Position numbers and translations under genes: made by a program | Shown: in pieces, positions 14,409 to 23,207 of the stretch | How positions within the stretch are numbered: position 1 is the stretch's first letter | How the letters are laid out: the number at the start of each line of letters is the position of its first letter | Assembly: GCA_001786365.1 (NCBI GenBank) | Contig: MFWK01000001.1 | Span: forward strand, 1 to 35,039 | DNA length: 35,039 nucleotides | Origin: Candidatus Nomurabacteria bacterium RIFOXYD2_FULL_35_12 | GTDB lineage: Bacteria > Patescibacteriota > Minisyncoccia > Phycocordibacterales > UBA9973 | Reading direction: 5' to 3' | Notes under the pieces: model-generated | What the model saw: the letters and a program-made list of their open reading frames with translations, nothing else | Told to the model about the DNA's origin: nothing | Database searches by the model: none

Positions 14409-16871
14409 ATGGCGAAAAAGTCTTTAGAAATAAAAGAAGAGGGAGTTAATAGAGATAAAATTCTTCCGGTTGATGTGGTGGCGGAAATGAAAGAGTCATA
14501 TTTGGCATATGCTATGTCTGTCATTACTTCGCGTGCTTTGCCTGACGTCCGAGATGGACTCAAACCTGTGCATCGTAGAATCCTTTTTGCTATGCATGAA
14601 ATGGGACTCACTGCTTCGGCGCGTTTTAGGAAATCAGCTGCAGTAGTCGGAGATGTGCTCGGAAAATATCATCCTCATGGAGACGTGGCAGTTTATGATT
14701 CAATGGTGGGCATGGCGCAAGAATTTTCTTATCGTTATCCTTTTGTTTTGGGGCAAGGAAACTTTGGCTCTATCGATGGAGACAATGCTGCGGCGATGCG
14801 TTATACCGAAGCGAAAATGTCCAAGATTAGCAGTGAGCTTTTACGTGATTTAGAAAAAGAAACAGTTGATTTCCGTCCAAACTATGACCAGACTCGCAAA
14901 GAGCCGATAGTTTTTCCATCTTCAGTGCCTGCGCTTCTTTTAAATGGAACTCTTGGTATCGCTGTCGGTATGGCGACAAATATTCCTCCGCACAATTTAG
15001 CGGAAGTATTGGATGCGACAAAACATTTGATAGAAAATGAAGACGCTACTACTGAAGACTTGATGCAATTCATCAAAGGTCCGGATTTTCCGACCGGTGG
15101 AATAGCTTATGGCTATAAAGACATGCTTCATGCTTATTCTGGAGGGCGAGGTGGCGTGGTTACTAGAGGTGAAGCAGAAATAGTAGAACAAAAAGATGGT
15201 AATTTTTCTATCATCATTACTTCCATTCCTTTCAGAGTAAATAAATCAAATTTAATTGTCGCCATTGCAGAATTAGTTCAAGAAAAGAAGCTCGAAGGTA
15301 TCAAAGGCCTTCGTGATGAGTCAACTAAAGACATTCGAATCGTTATCGATTTGAAGCCGAGCGCGCATCCGGAGAAAGTTTTGAATTATATTTACAAAAA
15401 TACCCAGCTTGAATCAAATTTCAATTTTAATATCGTGGCTCTAGTAGATGGCGTTCCGCAAACTTTATCACTCAAGTCAATCTTGGAGCAATTCGTTTTG
15501 CATAGAAAGGAAATAGTAAAGAGAAGGAGTGCTTATGATTTGAGAAGAGCCGAAGAACGCGAACACATCTTGCTCGGTCTTAAAAAAGCTCTAGACAAGA
15601 TAGACAAAGTGATTTCTGTCATTCGTGGTTCCAAAAATTCTCAGATTGCGAAGGTTAATTTAATGAAAGAGTTCAAGTTTTCTGACTTGCAAGCAACAGC
15701 TATTTTGGAAATGAAATTATCCAAGTTGGCAGGATTAGAAAGGCAAGCAGTTGAAGACGAACTTAAAGAAAAGCAGAAATTTATAGCTGAAATGAAAGAC
15801 CTTTTAGCTAGTCCAAAAAAGATACTCAAAACTATTGCCGGTGAATTGGAAGAAATTCGCGTTAAATATGCCGATGAAAGACGAACAAAAATAGTAAAAG
15901 GTGGAGTAAAAGAAATCTCAGATGAAGATTTAATGCCGGAGAAAGAGACGATGTTGGTGCTCACGGCCGGAGGATATGTAAAATGCACCGATCCGTCTGA
16001 ATATCGCGCTCAAAAAAGGGGCGGAGTCGGAGTAATTGATTTAGAAACAAAAGAAGAAGACTTTGTGACAAAACTCGTATCTGGTTCTACGCATAGCAAT
16101 TTACTATTTTTCACAAACCTCGGAAAAGTTTATCAGATGAAAATGTATGATATCCCAGAAGGACGTCGCGCGACAAAAGGAAAATCTATTATGAATTTCC
16201 TCTCGCTTTCTGGCGAAGAAAAAGTAAATTCTATTTTGGCTATGCCAAAAGACATAGACAAGACTCCGACTTCTCTCATGCTTGTGACAAAAAACGGAAC
16301 AGCTAAAAAAATGTCTTCTGAAAGTTTCAAAGATGTGCGTCGAAGTGGGATTATCGCTATTCGTTTGGATAAAGACGATCAGCTTATCTCTGCGCTTGTT
16401 ACTGAAAAGGGAAACGAAGTGATGATAGCGACAGCCGAAGGTCAATCTATCAGATTTAAAGAATCCGACATCAGGGAAATGGGTAGGACAGCCGGAGGCG
16501 TGCGCGGAATAAAACTTGGTAAGAGTGATGAAGTCATCGGTGTGGACGTTATCAAAAAAGCGACAGAAAAAGGTGCATTCTTGACGATGAGCGCAAATGG
16601 TTTCGGTAAAAAGACTGAGCTAAAAGAATACAAAGTTCAAAAACGTGGTGGTTCCGGTATAAAAACTGCAAAAGTCACTCCAAAGACGGGTAAACTTATC
16701 GTGGCAAAAGTGCTCTCGGGTGAAGAAGAGGAGTTAATAGCAATGTCCAAGAAAGGCCAAGTCATTCGAACCACACTGAAAGATATTTCATCCCTTGGCC
16801 GTCAGACTCAAGGTGTGACCATCATGCGTCTGCGCGCAGGCGACGGCATCGCCTCGCTTGCTTGTATCTAG
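14409..16871 (+). CDS. gyrA: DNA gyrase subunit A
   Basis: GyrA cuts and rejoins DNA to introduce negative supercoils with GyrB. The breakage-reunion domain starts near residue 30 ([30 protein letters not shown]). The catalytic Tyr is Y132 in [11 protein letters not shown]. The C-terminal beta-pinwheel carries [11 protein letters not shown] in the place of the GyrA box (consensus QRRGGKG), which supports gyrase over topoisomerase IV. The 820-residue length is normal. In the quinolone region [10 protein letters not shown], the position of E. coli Ser83 is Val93, while the equivalent of Asp87 is kept. gyrB is not in the window. Confidence 0.95.
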   Translation: MAKKSLEIKEEGVNRDKILPVDVVAEMKESYLAYAMSVITSRALPDVRDGLKPVHRRILFAMHEMGLTASARFRKSAAVVGDVLGKYHPHGDVAVYDSMVGMAQEFSYRYPFVLGQGNFGSIDGDNAAAMRYTEAKMSKISSELLRDLEKETVDFRPNYDQTRKEPIVFPSSVPALLLNGTLGIAVGMATNIPPHNLAEVLDATKHLIENEDATTEDLMQFIKGPDFPTGGIAYGYKDMLHAYSGGRGGVVTRGEAEIVEQKDGNFSIIITSIPFRVNKSNLIVAIAELVQEKKLEGIKGLRDESTKDIRIVIDLKPSAHPEKVLNYIYKNTQLESNFNFNIVALVDGVPQTLSLKSILEQFVLHRKEIVKRRSAYDLRRAEEREHILLGLKKALDKIDKVISVIRGSKNSQIAKVNLMKEFKFSDLQATAILEMKLSKLAGLERQAVEDELKEKQKFIAEMKDLLASPKKILKTIAGELEEIRVKYADERRTKIVKGGVKEISDEDLMPEKETMLVLTAGGYVKCTDPSEYRAQKRGGVGVIDLETKEEDFVTKLVSGSTHSNLLFFTNLGKVYQMKMYDIPEGRRATKGKSIMNFLSLSGEEKVNSILAMPKDIDKTPTSLMLVTKNGTAKKMSSESFKDVRRSGIIAIRLDKDDQLISALVTEKGNEVMIATAEGQSIRFKESDIREMGRTAGGVRGIKLGKSDEVIGVDVIKKATEKGAFLTMSANGFGKKTELKEYKVQKRGGSGIKTAKVTPKTGKLIVAKVLSGEEEELIAMSKKGQVIRTTLKDISSLGRQTQGVTIMRLRAGDGIASLACI

Positions 16872-16876
16872 TGTTG

Positions 16877-16882
16877 TATAAT
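16877..16882 (+). promoter_or_regulatory. -10 box, short or no leader
   Basis: TATAAT, 8 nt before the ATG at 16891 and 6 nt after the gyrA stop. Confidence 0.45.
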
Positions 16883-16890
16883 AATTAGAT

Positions 16891-17412
16891 ATGTTTACTG
16901 ACCCGATAAAAAATTTAAGAGCCTTTGGGTTAAGAGAGGACAATGTTGTGGCGGATTTGGGCGCTGGGACTGGTTTTTATTCTGTGGCTGCGGGGCATAT
17001 AGTAGGCAGAGGAAAAGTCTATGCTATTGAAATAGTGAAAGATTTTCTAGAGACGATAAAAAACAAAGTTCATGATGCTCATTTAAAAAATGTAGAAATT
17101 CTATGGGGTGATATTGAAAAACTTGGTGGTACAAAATTGCGTGATGGCATTATAGATGCGGCTATTGCTTCAAATGTTCTTTTTCAGGTTTCAAATAAAG
17201 AGAATTTTATACAAGAAACGAAAAGAATTTTAAAACAAAAGGGGAGAGTCTTATTGATAGATTCATCAAAACCATCGATCATGGGTGCAGGTGCAATAGT
17301 CTCTAAAAACAAGGCTCGTGAGATGTTTGAAAAGAATGGCTTTATCTGGGAGAGAGACATTAATGCAGGCGAGCATCATTATGGTATGATATTAATTAAG
17401 TCATCCCAGTAG
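16891..17412 (+). CDS. class I SAM-dependent methyltransferase
   Basis: A 173-residue Rossmann methyltransferase. Motif I is VVADLGAGTGFYSVAA (SAM binding), the acidic end of strand 2 is VYAIEIVKDF, and the later strand IDAAIASNVLFQV and the RILKQKGRVLLIDSS segment match the common fold. The length is near the minimum for the fold and no substrate domain is seen. The substrate is unknown; UbiE/Methyltransf_11-like enzymes are closest by pattern. A TATAAT box just upstream suggests its own promoter after gyrA. Confidence 0.88.
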   Translation: MFTDPIKNLRAFGLREDNVVADLGAGTGFYSVAAGHIVGRGKVYAIEIVKDFLETIKNKVHDAHLKNVEILWGDIEKLGGTKLRDGIIDAAIASNVLFQVSNKENFIQETKRILKQKGRVLLIDSSKPSIMGAGAIVSKNKAREMFEKNGFIWERDINAGEHHYGMILIKSSQ

Positions 17413-17456
17413 TAGAGCATTTAGCCCACTGTGGGACAGGTAAAAGTAAAAAAATC

Positions 17457-18752
17457 ATGAAAAATTTTCAACTCATAACCGTAATCATATTTATCGCCCT
17501 GGCTATCTTTGGAGTTTTGGTTTTTTCTGGAGCTATACCTTTGGGGAATAATAATGCGCCAGGAAGCCTAGGAACTGTAGTTCTATGGGGAACGGTAAAG
17601 TCTGCTACTATTGCTCCAATTTTACAAGAGTTCAACACTGCCAATCCTACTTTTACAGTTAAATATGTACAAAAAGAAGCAGGAAGTTTTGATTTGGATT
17701 TGTTGGAGGCATTAGCTGGAGGCGTCGGTCCTGATTTGTTTTTCTTGCCTGACGATTTGGCTTTTCATTATTCTAATAAAATTTTCAAGATTCCATTTTC
17801 TAGCCTTTCGCTTGCTTCTTTTAAGAGTAATTTCGCTGGTGCAGGGGATGTGTTTTTGACCAGTACGGGCGCCTTGGCTTTTCCTTTATCTATTGACCCA
17901 CTTATGATGTATTACAATAGGAGCATTCTTGACTCTAGTGGAGTCGTTTCTCCGCCAGTTTTCTGGGATGATTTAGTCGGCCTCGCGTCAAAACTTACAA
18001 AAAAAGATGATACAAATAAAATAATAAAAAGCGCAGTTGCTTTGGGGCACTTTTCCAATGTGAATAATGCCAAAGATATTTTGTCCGCTCTTTTAATGCA
18101 GACGGGAAACCCTATTGTAGTAGAAAAAGACGGAATTTTTGATTCTAGTTTGAATACCAGTACTTTCAATCCAAAATATGACCTCGGTTCAATTTTGAGA
18201 TTCTATACGGATTTTGCCGATCCAAACAAAGAAGTTTATTCTTGGAATAAATCGTTTCCGAATTCTAGTGATGCTTTTTCAGCGGAGAATTTAGCATTAT
18301 ATTTTGGTTTTGCTAGCGAACTACCTTCTCTTGTGAATAAAAATCCAAATCAAAACTTGGGAGTTACTTCATTTCCTCAAATTAAAAATTCTAATTTCAA
18401 ATCAACTATGGCTCATGTGACGGGCATAGCTATCTTATCTTCTTCAAAAAACTTTAACACAGCCTTTACTGCAGCGAGTCTGCTTTCTTCCGGCAATTTT
18501 GCTTCCAAGTTCGCAATTGCGACAGGCACAGCACCTGCGCGTAGAGATTTGTTAAATGTAAAACAGTCCAATGCTTATTCTCCGATTTTCTATAATTCAG
18601 CTCTCTTTGGAAAGAGTTGGCTTGATCCATCACAAAAAGACACAGACAACATCTTCCGAAATATGATAGATGGAGTACTTTCAAACAATATGACTGTAGA
18701 GAGTGCCATTTCCGACGCTAGTAGTAAGTTGGGATTACTTTTGTTAAAGTAG
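17457..18752 (+). CDS. extracellular solute-binding protein (family 1 type)
   Basis: A 431-residue protein with an N-terminal membrane anchor (residues about 5-27) and no lipobox Cys. The mature part resembles sugar-binding ABC components: VVLWGTVKSATIAPILQEFNTANP at the first strand, GGVGPDLFFLPDDLAFHY, FPLSIDPLMMYYNRSIL and the C-terminal segment IATGTAPARRDLL. In other bacteria it would deliver a sugar to an ABC transporter, but no permease or ATPase gene is nearby. It precedes the pilin-like cluster and is separated from it by a repeat. A surface-binding role is possible. Confidence 0.85.
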   Translation: MKNFQLITVIIFIALAIFGVLVFSGAIPLGNNNAPGSLGTVVLWGTVKSATIAPILQEFNTANPTFTVKYVQKEAGSFDLDLLEALAGGVGPDLFFLPDDLAFHYSNKIFKIPFSSLSLASFKSNFAGAGDVFLTSTGALAFPLSIDPLMMYYNRSILDSSGVVSPPVFWDDLVGLASKLTKKDDTNKIIKSAVALGHFSNVNNAKDILSALLMQTGNPIVVEKDGIFDSSLNTSTFNPKYDLGSILRFYTDFADPNKEVYSWNKSFPNSSDAFSAENLALYFGFASELPSLVNKNPNQNLGVTSFPQIKNSNFKSTMAHVTGIAILSSSKNFNTAFTAASLLSSGNFASKFAIATGTAPARRDLLNVKQSNAYSPIFYNSALFGKSWLDPSQKDTDNIFRNMIDGVLSNNMTVESAISDASSKLGLLLLK

Positions 18753-18787
18753 TAGAAAGTTTATAAAGTTTATAAAGTTATAAAGTA
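18753..18787 (+). repeat. AAAGTT-type intergenic repeat
   Basis: Three to four tandem units ending directly at the ATG of the first pilin-like gene. Confidence 0.75.
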
Positions 18788-19162
18788 ATGCAAAAAATTA
18801 AAAAATTCGTGATTTTACTTTCAATACTTTTTATGCCAGTTGTTTCTCTTGCAGAAAATTTTGTTTTAATACCTTGCAAGGGTGCTGATTGTGATTTTAA
18901 TGGTTTAATGGCTCTTATAAATAATGTAATTCATTTTGTGCTCTTTTATATGGCTGTTCCTATCGCCGCTATTATGTTCTTTTATGCTGGTTTTATGATG
19001 GTGACTTCAGCAGGTAGTTCGGAAAGCAAGACTAAAGCCAAAAATATTTTTTCTAGTGCTGTTTATGGGCTTGTCATTGTGGCAGCCGCTTGGCTCATTG
19101 TTAGGACTATATTATCAATCTTGGGCTATGAAGGGGCTTGGATATTTAATAATTTTAAATAA
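18788..19162 (+). CDS. T4SS pilin-like (VirB2/TrbC-type) membrane protein 1
   Basis: A 124-residue protein with a signal peptide (about 1-22, ending SLAEN) and two hydrophobic helices (about 45-75 and 93-117) joined by a small polar loop SAGSSESKTKAKN. This is the design of VirB2/TrbC-like pilins, which in Patescibacteria usually match the type IV secretion system pilin family. Two Cys (residues 33 and 38 region, IPCKGADC) could form a disulfide. First of five related genes in a row. Function by analogy: surface filament or channel subunit. Confidence 0.82.
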   Translation: MQKIKKFVILLSILFMPVVSLAENFVLIPCKGADCDFNGLMALINNVIHFVLFYMAVPIAAIMFFYAGFMMVTSAGSSESKTKAKNIFSSAVYGLVIVAAAWLIVRTILSILGYEGAWIFNNFK

Positions 19163-19166
19163 GGTG

Positions 19167-19172
19167 TATAAT
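19167..19172 (+). promoter_or_regulatory. -10 box, leaderless
   Basis: TATAAT, 6 nt before the ATG at 19179; a second TATAAT overlaps at 19172-19177. Confidence 0.5.
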
Positions 19173-19178
19173 ATAATC

Positions 19179-19556
19179 ATGAATTTCATAAAAAAGAGTT
19201 GGTCCAAATTGGTTTTATTGTCTTATGCTTTTTTTATACCTATTATTTCCTTTGCTCAAAATGAGCAGATATCTCCAAATAATCCTTGCACTGCAGGTAA
19301 GATTTGTAACCCAATAAAAACAGATACAATCAATGACTTAATCAAAACTCTCTTAGAGGGAGTTTTGAAAGTGGGTATACCTATCGTTGCTTTGGCTATT
19401 ATTTATTGTGGTTTTCTTTTTGTGTCTGCTCAGGGTAATACAGAAAAATTAACTGAAGCAAAAAAATCTCTTACATATACTTTGATCGGCGCAGCGATAT
19501 TATTAGGTTCATGGGCTATTGCACAGCTTATATCAAACACTGTGCTCGCGCTTTGA
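19179..19556 (+). CDS. T4SS pilin-like membrane protein 2
   Basis: A 125-residue protein: signal peptide MNFIKKSWSKLVLLSYAFF...SFAQ (about 1-25), a Cys-containing polar stretch (NPCTAGKICNP) and two hydrophobic helices around the loop SAQGNTEKLTEAKKS. It matches protein 1 in layout. The frame is open further upstream, inside the previous gene, but the signal peptide and the TATAAT box 6 nt before support ATG 19179. Confidence 0.82.
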   Translation: MNFIKKSWSKLVLLSYAFFIPIISFAQNEQISPNNPCTAGKICNPIKTDTINDLIKTLLEGVLKVGIPIVALAIIYCGFLFVSAQGNTEKLTEAKKSLTYTLIGAAILLGSWAIAQLISNTVLAL

Positions 19557-19560
19557 GCAA

Positions 19561-19596
19561 GTAAAAAGTTTATAAAGTTCGTAAAGTTATAAAGTA
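19561..19596 (+). repeat. AAAGTT-type intergenic repeat
   Basis: Tandem AAAGTTTATAAAGTTCGTAA-like units ending at the ATG of the next gene. Confidence 0.75.
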
Positions 19597-20370
19597 ATGA
19601 AAAAAATAAAAAAATACGCAATATCTATTTTAATAATCTTCGCACTCATTGGGGTTTTTAGTCCAGTGGTTCAGATTAGTGCAGATTCATTACAAACATT
19701 TGAGCAATCGCAGGATTACCCACCAAGTTATTATGCAAATAATCAACCTTCATCATCCACCTGTACTGCTTTAACCGGCGTGCAAAGTGTGATATGTAAA
19801 GTAAATGAAATAGTTGGTTCAATAGTCCCTGTTTTGATTGCTTTAGGATTAGTATATTTTGTCTGGGGAGTAATTCAGTATATGATAGGCACCGAAGAAG
19901 AGACTAAAAAGGGCGGAAAAGGGAAAATAATTTATGGCATTATCGGTTTGGCTGTTATTGTTGGTGTTTGGGGATTAGTAAATATTTTAAAAACTACTTT
20001 TGTTAATTCAGAAAATCTTTCTGCGCCTACTCTTTCGACTATAACTACAGTTGGGACGAGTGCTAGTTGTGATATTACTAAAACTTCAAAATTTCAAGAC
20101 GTTTTGTGTTATGTTACTAAAATCATCAATAATTCTATCATTCCTCTCATTTTTGCTCTTGCTCTAGCTATGTTTGTCTGGGGTGTGGTACAGTTTGTTT
20201 TGAATAGCGATGAAGAGGTGAAGAAAGAAAAAGGAAGGCAGTTTATGCTTTGGGGGATTATAGCTTTGACGGTGATGATTTCTGTATGGGGTTTGGTGGC
20301 AATATTAGGTGACACCTTTAAGATTAAGACCAATGTCCTTCCGCAAGTTCAACCACCTACAACACGCTAG
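19597..20370 (+). CDS. double T4SS pilin-like membrane protein 3 (two fused domains)
   Basis: A 257-residue protein with a signal peptide (about 1-30) and two pilin-like units in tandem. Unit A (about 52-130) includes ICKVNEIVGSIVPVLIALGL, YMIGTEEE and IIYGIIGLAVIVGVWGLVNIL. Unit B (about 150-245) includes IINNSIIPLIFALALAMFVW, NSDEEVKKEKGRQFMLWGII and VWGLVAILGDTF. Unit A is very like the next gene (20477) and unit B like the one after (20953), so this is a fusion of the two neighbour types or their ancestor. Four membrane helices are predicted. Confidence 0.85.
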   Translation: MKKIKKYAISILIIFALIGVFSPVVQISADSLQTFEQSQDYPPSYYANNQPSSSTCTALTGVQSVICKVNEIVGSIVPVLIALGLVYFVWGVIQYMIGTEEETKKGGKGKIIYGIIGLAVIVGVWGLVNILKTTFVNSENLSAPTLSTITTVGTSASCDITKTSKFQDVLCYVTKIINNSIIPLIFALALAMFVWGVVQFVLNSDEEVKKEKGRQFMLWGIIALTVMISVWGLVAILGDTFKIKTNVLPQVQPPTTR

Positions 20371-20435
20371 ATTGCATTTGTTTTTATGATACAATTAAAA
20401 GATATTATTATTAGTTATTATTAGGTCGGATTATT

Positions 20436-20471
20436 AGTAAAAAGTTATAAAGTTTATAAAGTTATAAAGTA
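20436..20471 (+). repeat. AAAGTT-type intergenic repeat
   Basis: Same family as at 18753 and 19561, upstream of the fourth pilin-like gene. The rest of the 20371-20476 gap is AT-rich. Confidence 0.75.
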
Positions 20472-20476
20472 AATTT

Positions 20477-20881
20477 ATGAAAAAGAAATTAATTGTTTTA
20501 TCAGGTTTTGTTTTAGGTTTAGCTCCTGTCGTGGCTTTAGCACAAGGTACAGTCGGAGGTTGCGCTGGAATCATTACGGGTGGGGATCAAACACTTGTAA
20601 CGGTAATTTGTAAGGTAAATCAAATTATAGGTGTTATCGTCCCAGTTTTGATTGCTTTGGGTGTTGCTTACTTTATCTGGGGTGTCATCCAGTATGTAAT
20701 AGGAACTGATGCGGAGGCAAAATCGTCAGCCATAAATAAGATTATTTACGGCATTATCGGTTTAGCCGTTATAGTTGCTGTTTGGGGACTTGTGCAAATC
20801 TTAACTAGAACTTTCGGAGTTGATAATCCGACAGCAGTTCCTCTTCCGGGTGTTCCTGGTTTTAATGGTTCTGTTCGATAA
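20477..20881 (+). CDS. T4SS pilin-like membrane protein 4
   Basis: A 134-residue protein with a clear signal peptide (MKKKLIVLSGFVLGLAPVVALAQG). ICKVNQIIGVIVPVLIALGV...IQYVIGTDAE...IIYGIIGLAVIVAVWGLVQIL is almost the same as unit A of the preceding fused gene. Two membrane helices surround the polar loop TDAEAKSSAINK. The C-terminus is short and Pro/Gly-rich. It is probably a paralogue produced by local duplication. Confidence 0.85.
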   Translation: MKKKLIVLSGFVLGLAPVVALAQGTVGGCAGIITGGDQTLVTVICKVNQIIGVIVPVLIALGVAYFIWGVIQYVIGTDAEAKSSAINKIIYGIIGLAVIVAVWGLVQILTRTFGVDNPTAVPLPGVPGFNGSVR

Positions 20882-20883
20882 AA

Positions 20884-20934
20884 ATGAATCTAGTTAGAGG
20901 TTTACTTACTGGAGTCATTGTTGAAGATTATTAA
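20884..20934 (+). CDS. upstream reading frame MNLVR of the fifth pilin-like gene
   Basis: A 16-codon frame (MNLVRGLLTGVIVEDY) ending 18 nt before the ATG at 20953. Its first 22 bases match 18 of 22 with the start of the leader frame of the gene at 23702. Its start region can pair, mostly through G-U wobbles, with the bases before the 20953 start. Confidence 0.35.
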   Translation: MNLVRGLLTGVIVEDY

Positions 20935-20952
20935 TTTTAATTTCTAAGCGGG

Positions 20953-21309
20953 ATGGATTTATTCTCTACAAAAATAGTTTATGGGGCTCAGTCCTTAAAT
21001 CAGTTTATAGCAAATGTTGATAGGGAAATCATAAACCCTCTTATATTATTTCTTTTTGCCCTTGCTTTGGTTTATTTTCTTTATGGACTGTTTGAATTTA
21101 TAGCAAATGGAGCAAATGATGAGAAAAAAACGACGGGGAAGAGTCATATGCTTTGGGGCGTTGTAGGGCTAACCATTATGATGGGTGTTTGGTTTATCCT
21201 AGGAGTAATAATGAGCACCTTCAATATAGAGGGAATAAAGCCAGAAACAGGGGACGTGGAATTGCCTGAATATGTTGCACCTAGTACGAATGGTTTAAGA
21301 CAGAATTAG
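20953..21309 (+). CDS. T4SS pilin-like membrane protein 5
   Basis: A 118-residue protein without a typical signal peptide: MDLFSTKIVYGAQSLNQF then two hydrophobic helices (about 30-55 and 68-92) around a polar loop NGANDEKKTTGKSH. REIINPLILFLFALALVYF and MLWGVVGLTIMMGVWFILG resemble unit B of the fused gene at 19597. Start is preceded directly by TTCTAAGCGGG, the same string type found before typA and the gene at 23702. A strong terminator follows. Confidence 0.82.
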   Translation: MDLFSTKIVYGAQSLNQFIANVDREIINPLILFLFALALVYFLYGLFEFIANGANDEKKTTGKSHMLWGVVGLTIMMGVWFILGVIMSTFNIEGIKPETGDVELPEYVAPSTNGLRQN

Positions 21310-21320
21310 TGAGTAAAAAG

Positions 21321-21363
21321 AAGAAAAGGCGGTCGTTCACGAGGAACGGTCCGCCCTTTTCTT
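21321..21363. terminator. bidirectional terminator closing the pilin cluster
   Basis: AAGAAAAGGCGG pairs with CCGCCCTTTTCTT and CGTTC with GAACG around ACGAG. It separates the + strand pilin genes from the - strand block; the next 70 nt carry nothing else I can identify. Confidence 0.85.
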
Positions 21364-21433
21364 GTATTGGTCAACAACTTTGTGCTCAGCCAATACGATA
21401 CTAACTGATCCATTTTGCGCTGGTGTCGGGCGC

Positions 21434-22306
21434 TCATCGCACTTTTTGCACGATGACTTTTTTATACACTCGCACCCTGACTGGATGCAGGGGGTCCGGA
21501 GAAACAAACTCTGCTTCGCCGGGCCTGAATGTTTCAGGGGTTGCAGTTCCTTCCCCTTTTCCAGATATTTCTACCCAATTGCAATTGTTATACTTGATTC
21601 GCAATGGGTAGCCATCTGACCGGACCACACATCCCCATCCTACGAAACCACTGCAGGGTGTGTATTTTTCGAACACTTTTTCCAGCATTTCAACCATCTC
21701 TACTTTTTGCTGGACGATGCGTTGTGTTGCTGGTGCCGTAACTGCCGGTGGTGGTTTGTTCCAGCGCTTACCTTGCCAGAACGTGCCAAGTGCATCCCAC
21801 AACGCACCGCCCACTCCTTTTTCTTCCAGGATGGCTCTGGCTTCATCCCGATTCGCCCACGTGGCGGTGTATTTTGGGAACCCCAGCTGGAGGATGAGGA
21901 GGGTGAAGACAACTCCGAGAGCTACTATCACCATTCCACGCTTTTGCTTGATCCAGGCGAACGCAAGCCCGCCTGCAATCAAGGCTGCAATGAGCCCCCA
22001 GATGAACAAAAGCTCTTGGTCCTTTTCTCCTACTGGCCCCAGCGCTCTTTCGATGACACCGAGACTTTTTTGGAGAATGTAGAATATCACGACAGCTATC
22101 GCGAATACTCCAGCTTTTTGGATGCCTTCCAATGCAGTTGTGACTCCATCCTTCACTTGTTTCCAGACTGAGAAGCCTAGATAGAGTGCCATGACGACCC
22201 AGAAGGTCGTAAAGAAGGGAGTTTCCCACAGTGCCTTTAACGCAGCACTGATTGCGATGGCTAAACCGAGTAAGCCTAGCCATGGTTGGTTTATTATGTT
22301 GTTCAT
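21434..22306 (-). CDS. hypothetical multi-pass membrane protein, higher G+C
   Basis: A 290-residue protein with about five hydrophobic segments in residues 1-160 (for example LLGLAIAISAALKAL, GVFAIAVVIFYILQ, LLFIWGLIAALIAGGLAFAW, MVIVALGVVFTLLILQLGF). A soluble C-terminal part of about 130 residues has Cys at CSGFVGWGC and NNCNW. The family is not recognised. Its ATG overlaps the TGA of the gene at 22303-23061 by 4 nt, so the two are coupled. G+C is near half, unlike the roughly one third of neighbouring genes, which suggests a different origin. Confidence 0.8.
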   Translation of the reverse strand: MNNIINQPWLGLLGLAIAISAALKALWETPFFTTFWVVMALYLGFSVWKQVKDGVTTALEGIQKAGVFAIAVVIFYILQKSLGVIERALGPVGEKDQELLFIWGLIAALIAGGLAFAWIKQKRGMVIVALGVVFTLLILQLGFPKYTATWANRDEARAILEEKGVGGALWDALGTFWQGKRWNKPPPAVTAPATQRIVQQKVEMVEMLEKVFEKYTPCSGFVGWGCVVRSDGYPLRIKYNNCNWVEISGKGEGTATPETFRPGEAEFVSPDPLHPVRVRVYKKVIVQKVR

Positions 22307-23061
22307 GATTTTTTGAATCCCTTGAATACATTGACGATGGCGTCTTTAATGAACTCAGCTGCTACACTGAGCCACAAGACCTCCATTTCCGTCACTTTGT
22401 CTTTTTCTTTGCTTGCTCCAGTGCCAGTTGTTGTAGAGGCTAGTTTTGCTTTCGCTTTTGCCTCTGCTTTTTTTTCTGCCTCTTCCCACCATCTTCCAAC
22501 ATTGTCCTTAAACGCAAGAAGCAACAGTGGAAGAAGTGCAGCGACCATCCAAAAGGCCGCCTTGCTCCAGAACCAACTCTTCACTGGTTTTGTTGTTGTG
22601 GTTGTGGTCGGAGGATCACGGAGATATTCTGCGATTCCCGTGAATATGGGTTTCAAAATGGTGAGCCCACCATCAGAAGCCTGAATAACCAACCCCTTGG
22701 TTGGCTTCCACACAGACTCAACGACACCCCCTTTTTCAGGGAGGAGAAGTCCTGGTCCCCATCCGTATTGGAGAGCGATGAGGCAGGTAACCACTGTGCT
22801 GGCGAAGAAGATAAACCACCATGTGTCCTCGCCACCTTTTCGGAATAATGCCCAGAAGGCATCTTTTCCACCAAACAGACGAATGGTTCCTGCCCCTACC
22901 AGGAGGCAGATGGTGATCCATCCGATGAACGGGATCCAAAACCCCGAACTAACGAATGTCGTGATTCCTGTCCAATTCTTCACAATGAGGAAGAGGGACA
23001 ACACGGCAAGCAACACGAAGCATATTATTGTTTTGCCTTTCATGTTTTCTTTCTTGCACAT
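22303..23061 (-). CDS. hypothetical membrane protein, higher G+C
   Basis: A 252-residue protein with hydrophobic segments near residues 10-28, 37-60, 80-100 and 165-185. A Thr-rich linker (PPTTTTTTKP) sits at about 150-160 and an Ala/Lys/Glu-rich charged segment (EEAEKKAEAKAKAKLA) follows, then an amphipathic C-terminus. The family is not recognised. The ATG at 23061 is used here; an internal ATG at 23043 (MKGKTIICF) is also plausible. It heads a two-gene unit from the strong promoter at 23128-23157 and shares the high G+C of its partner. Confidence 0.78.
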   Translation of the reverse strand: MCKKENMKGKTIICFVLLAVLSLFLIVKNWTGITTFVSSGFWIPFIGWITICLLVGAGTIRLFGGKDAFWALFRKGGEDTWWFIFFASTVVTCLIALQYGWGPGLLLPEKGGVVESVWKPTKGLVIQASDGGLTILKPIFTGIAEYLRDPPTTTTTTKPVKSWFWSKAAFWMVAALLPLLLLAFKDNVGRWWEEAEKKAEAKAKAKLASTTTGTGASKEKDKVTEMEVLWLSVAAEFIKDAIVNVFKGFKKS

Positions 23062-23082
23062 TTAAGTGCAGATGCGTTCCGA

Positions 23083-23104
23083 TTTACATCGGAACTGGTT
23101 TATG
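23083..23104 (-). promoter_or_regulatory. leader hairpin before the 23061 gene
   Basis: GTTCCGAT and ATCGGAAC pair around GTAA in the predicted leader, about 20 nt before the ATG. Confidence 0.45.
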
Positions 23105-23127
23105 AACTTGTCAAAGAGTACGTGTAT

Positions 23128-23157
23128 ATTATATCACACTAATACTTGTTTTGTCAA
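23128..23157 (-). promoter_or_regulatory. sigma70-type promoter of the membrane-protein pair
   Basis: Minus strand TTGACA (23157-23152), 18-nt spacer, TATAAT (23133-23128). Both boxes match consensus fully. The leader is about 60 nt. Confidence 0.75.
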
Positions 23158-23159
23158 GC

Positions 23160-23192
23160 AAAAAAGCTCCTTAAAATAAGGAGCTTTTTTGG
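23160..23192 (-). terminator. terminator after the 23208 gene
   Basis: AAAAAAGCTCCTTA pairs with TAAGGAGCTTTTTT; good in both directions. Confidence 0.85.
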
Positions 23193-23207
23193 AAATTTTA
23201 TTACTGA

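Noticed and set aside
21660..23065. Plus-strand frames of 120-150 codons across the higher-G+C block
   Set aside because: They lie opposite the two membrane-protein genes, which have a strong promoter, ATGA coupling and sensible membrane segments. The plus-strand products are low in hydrophobic order and rich in His/Ser/Pro, as antisense translations are.
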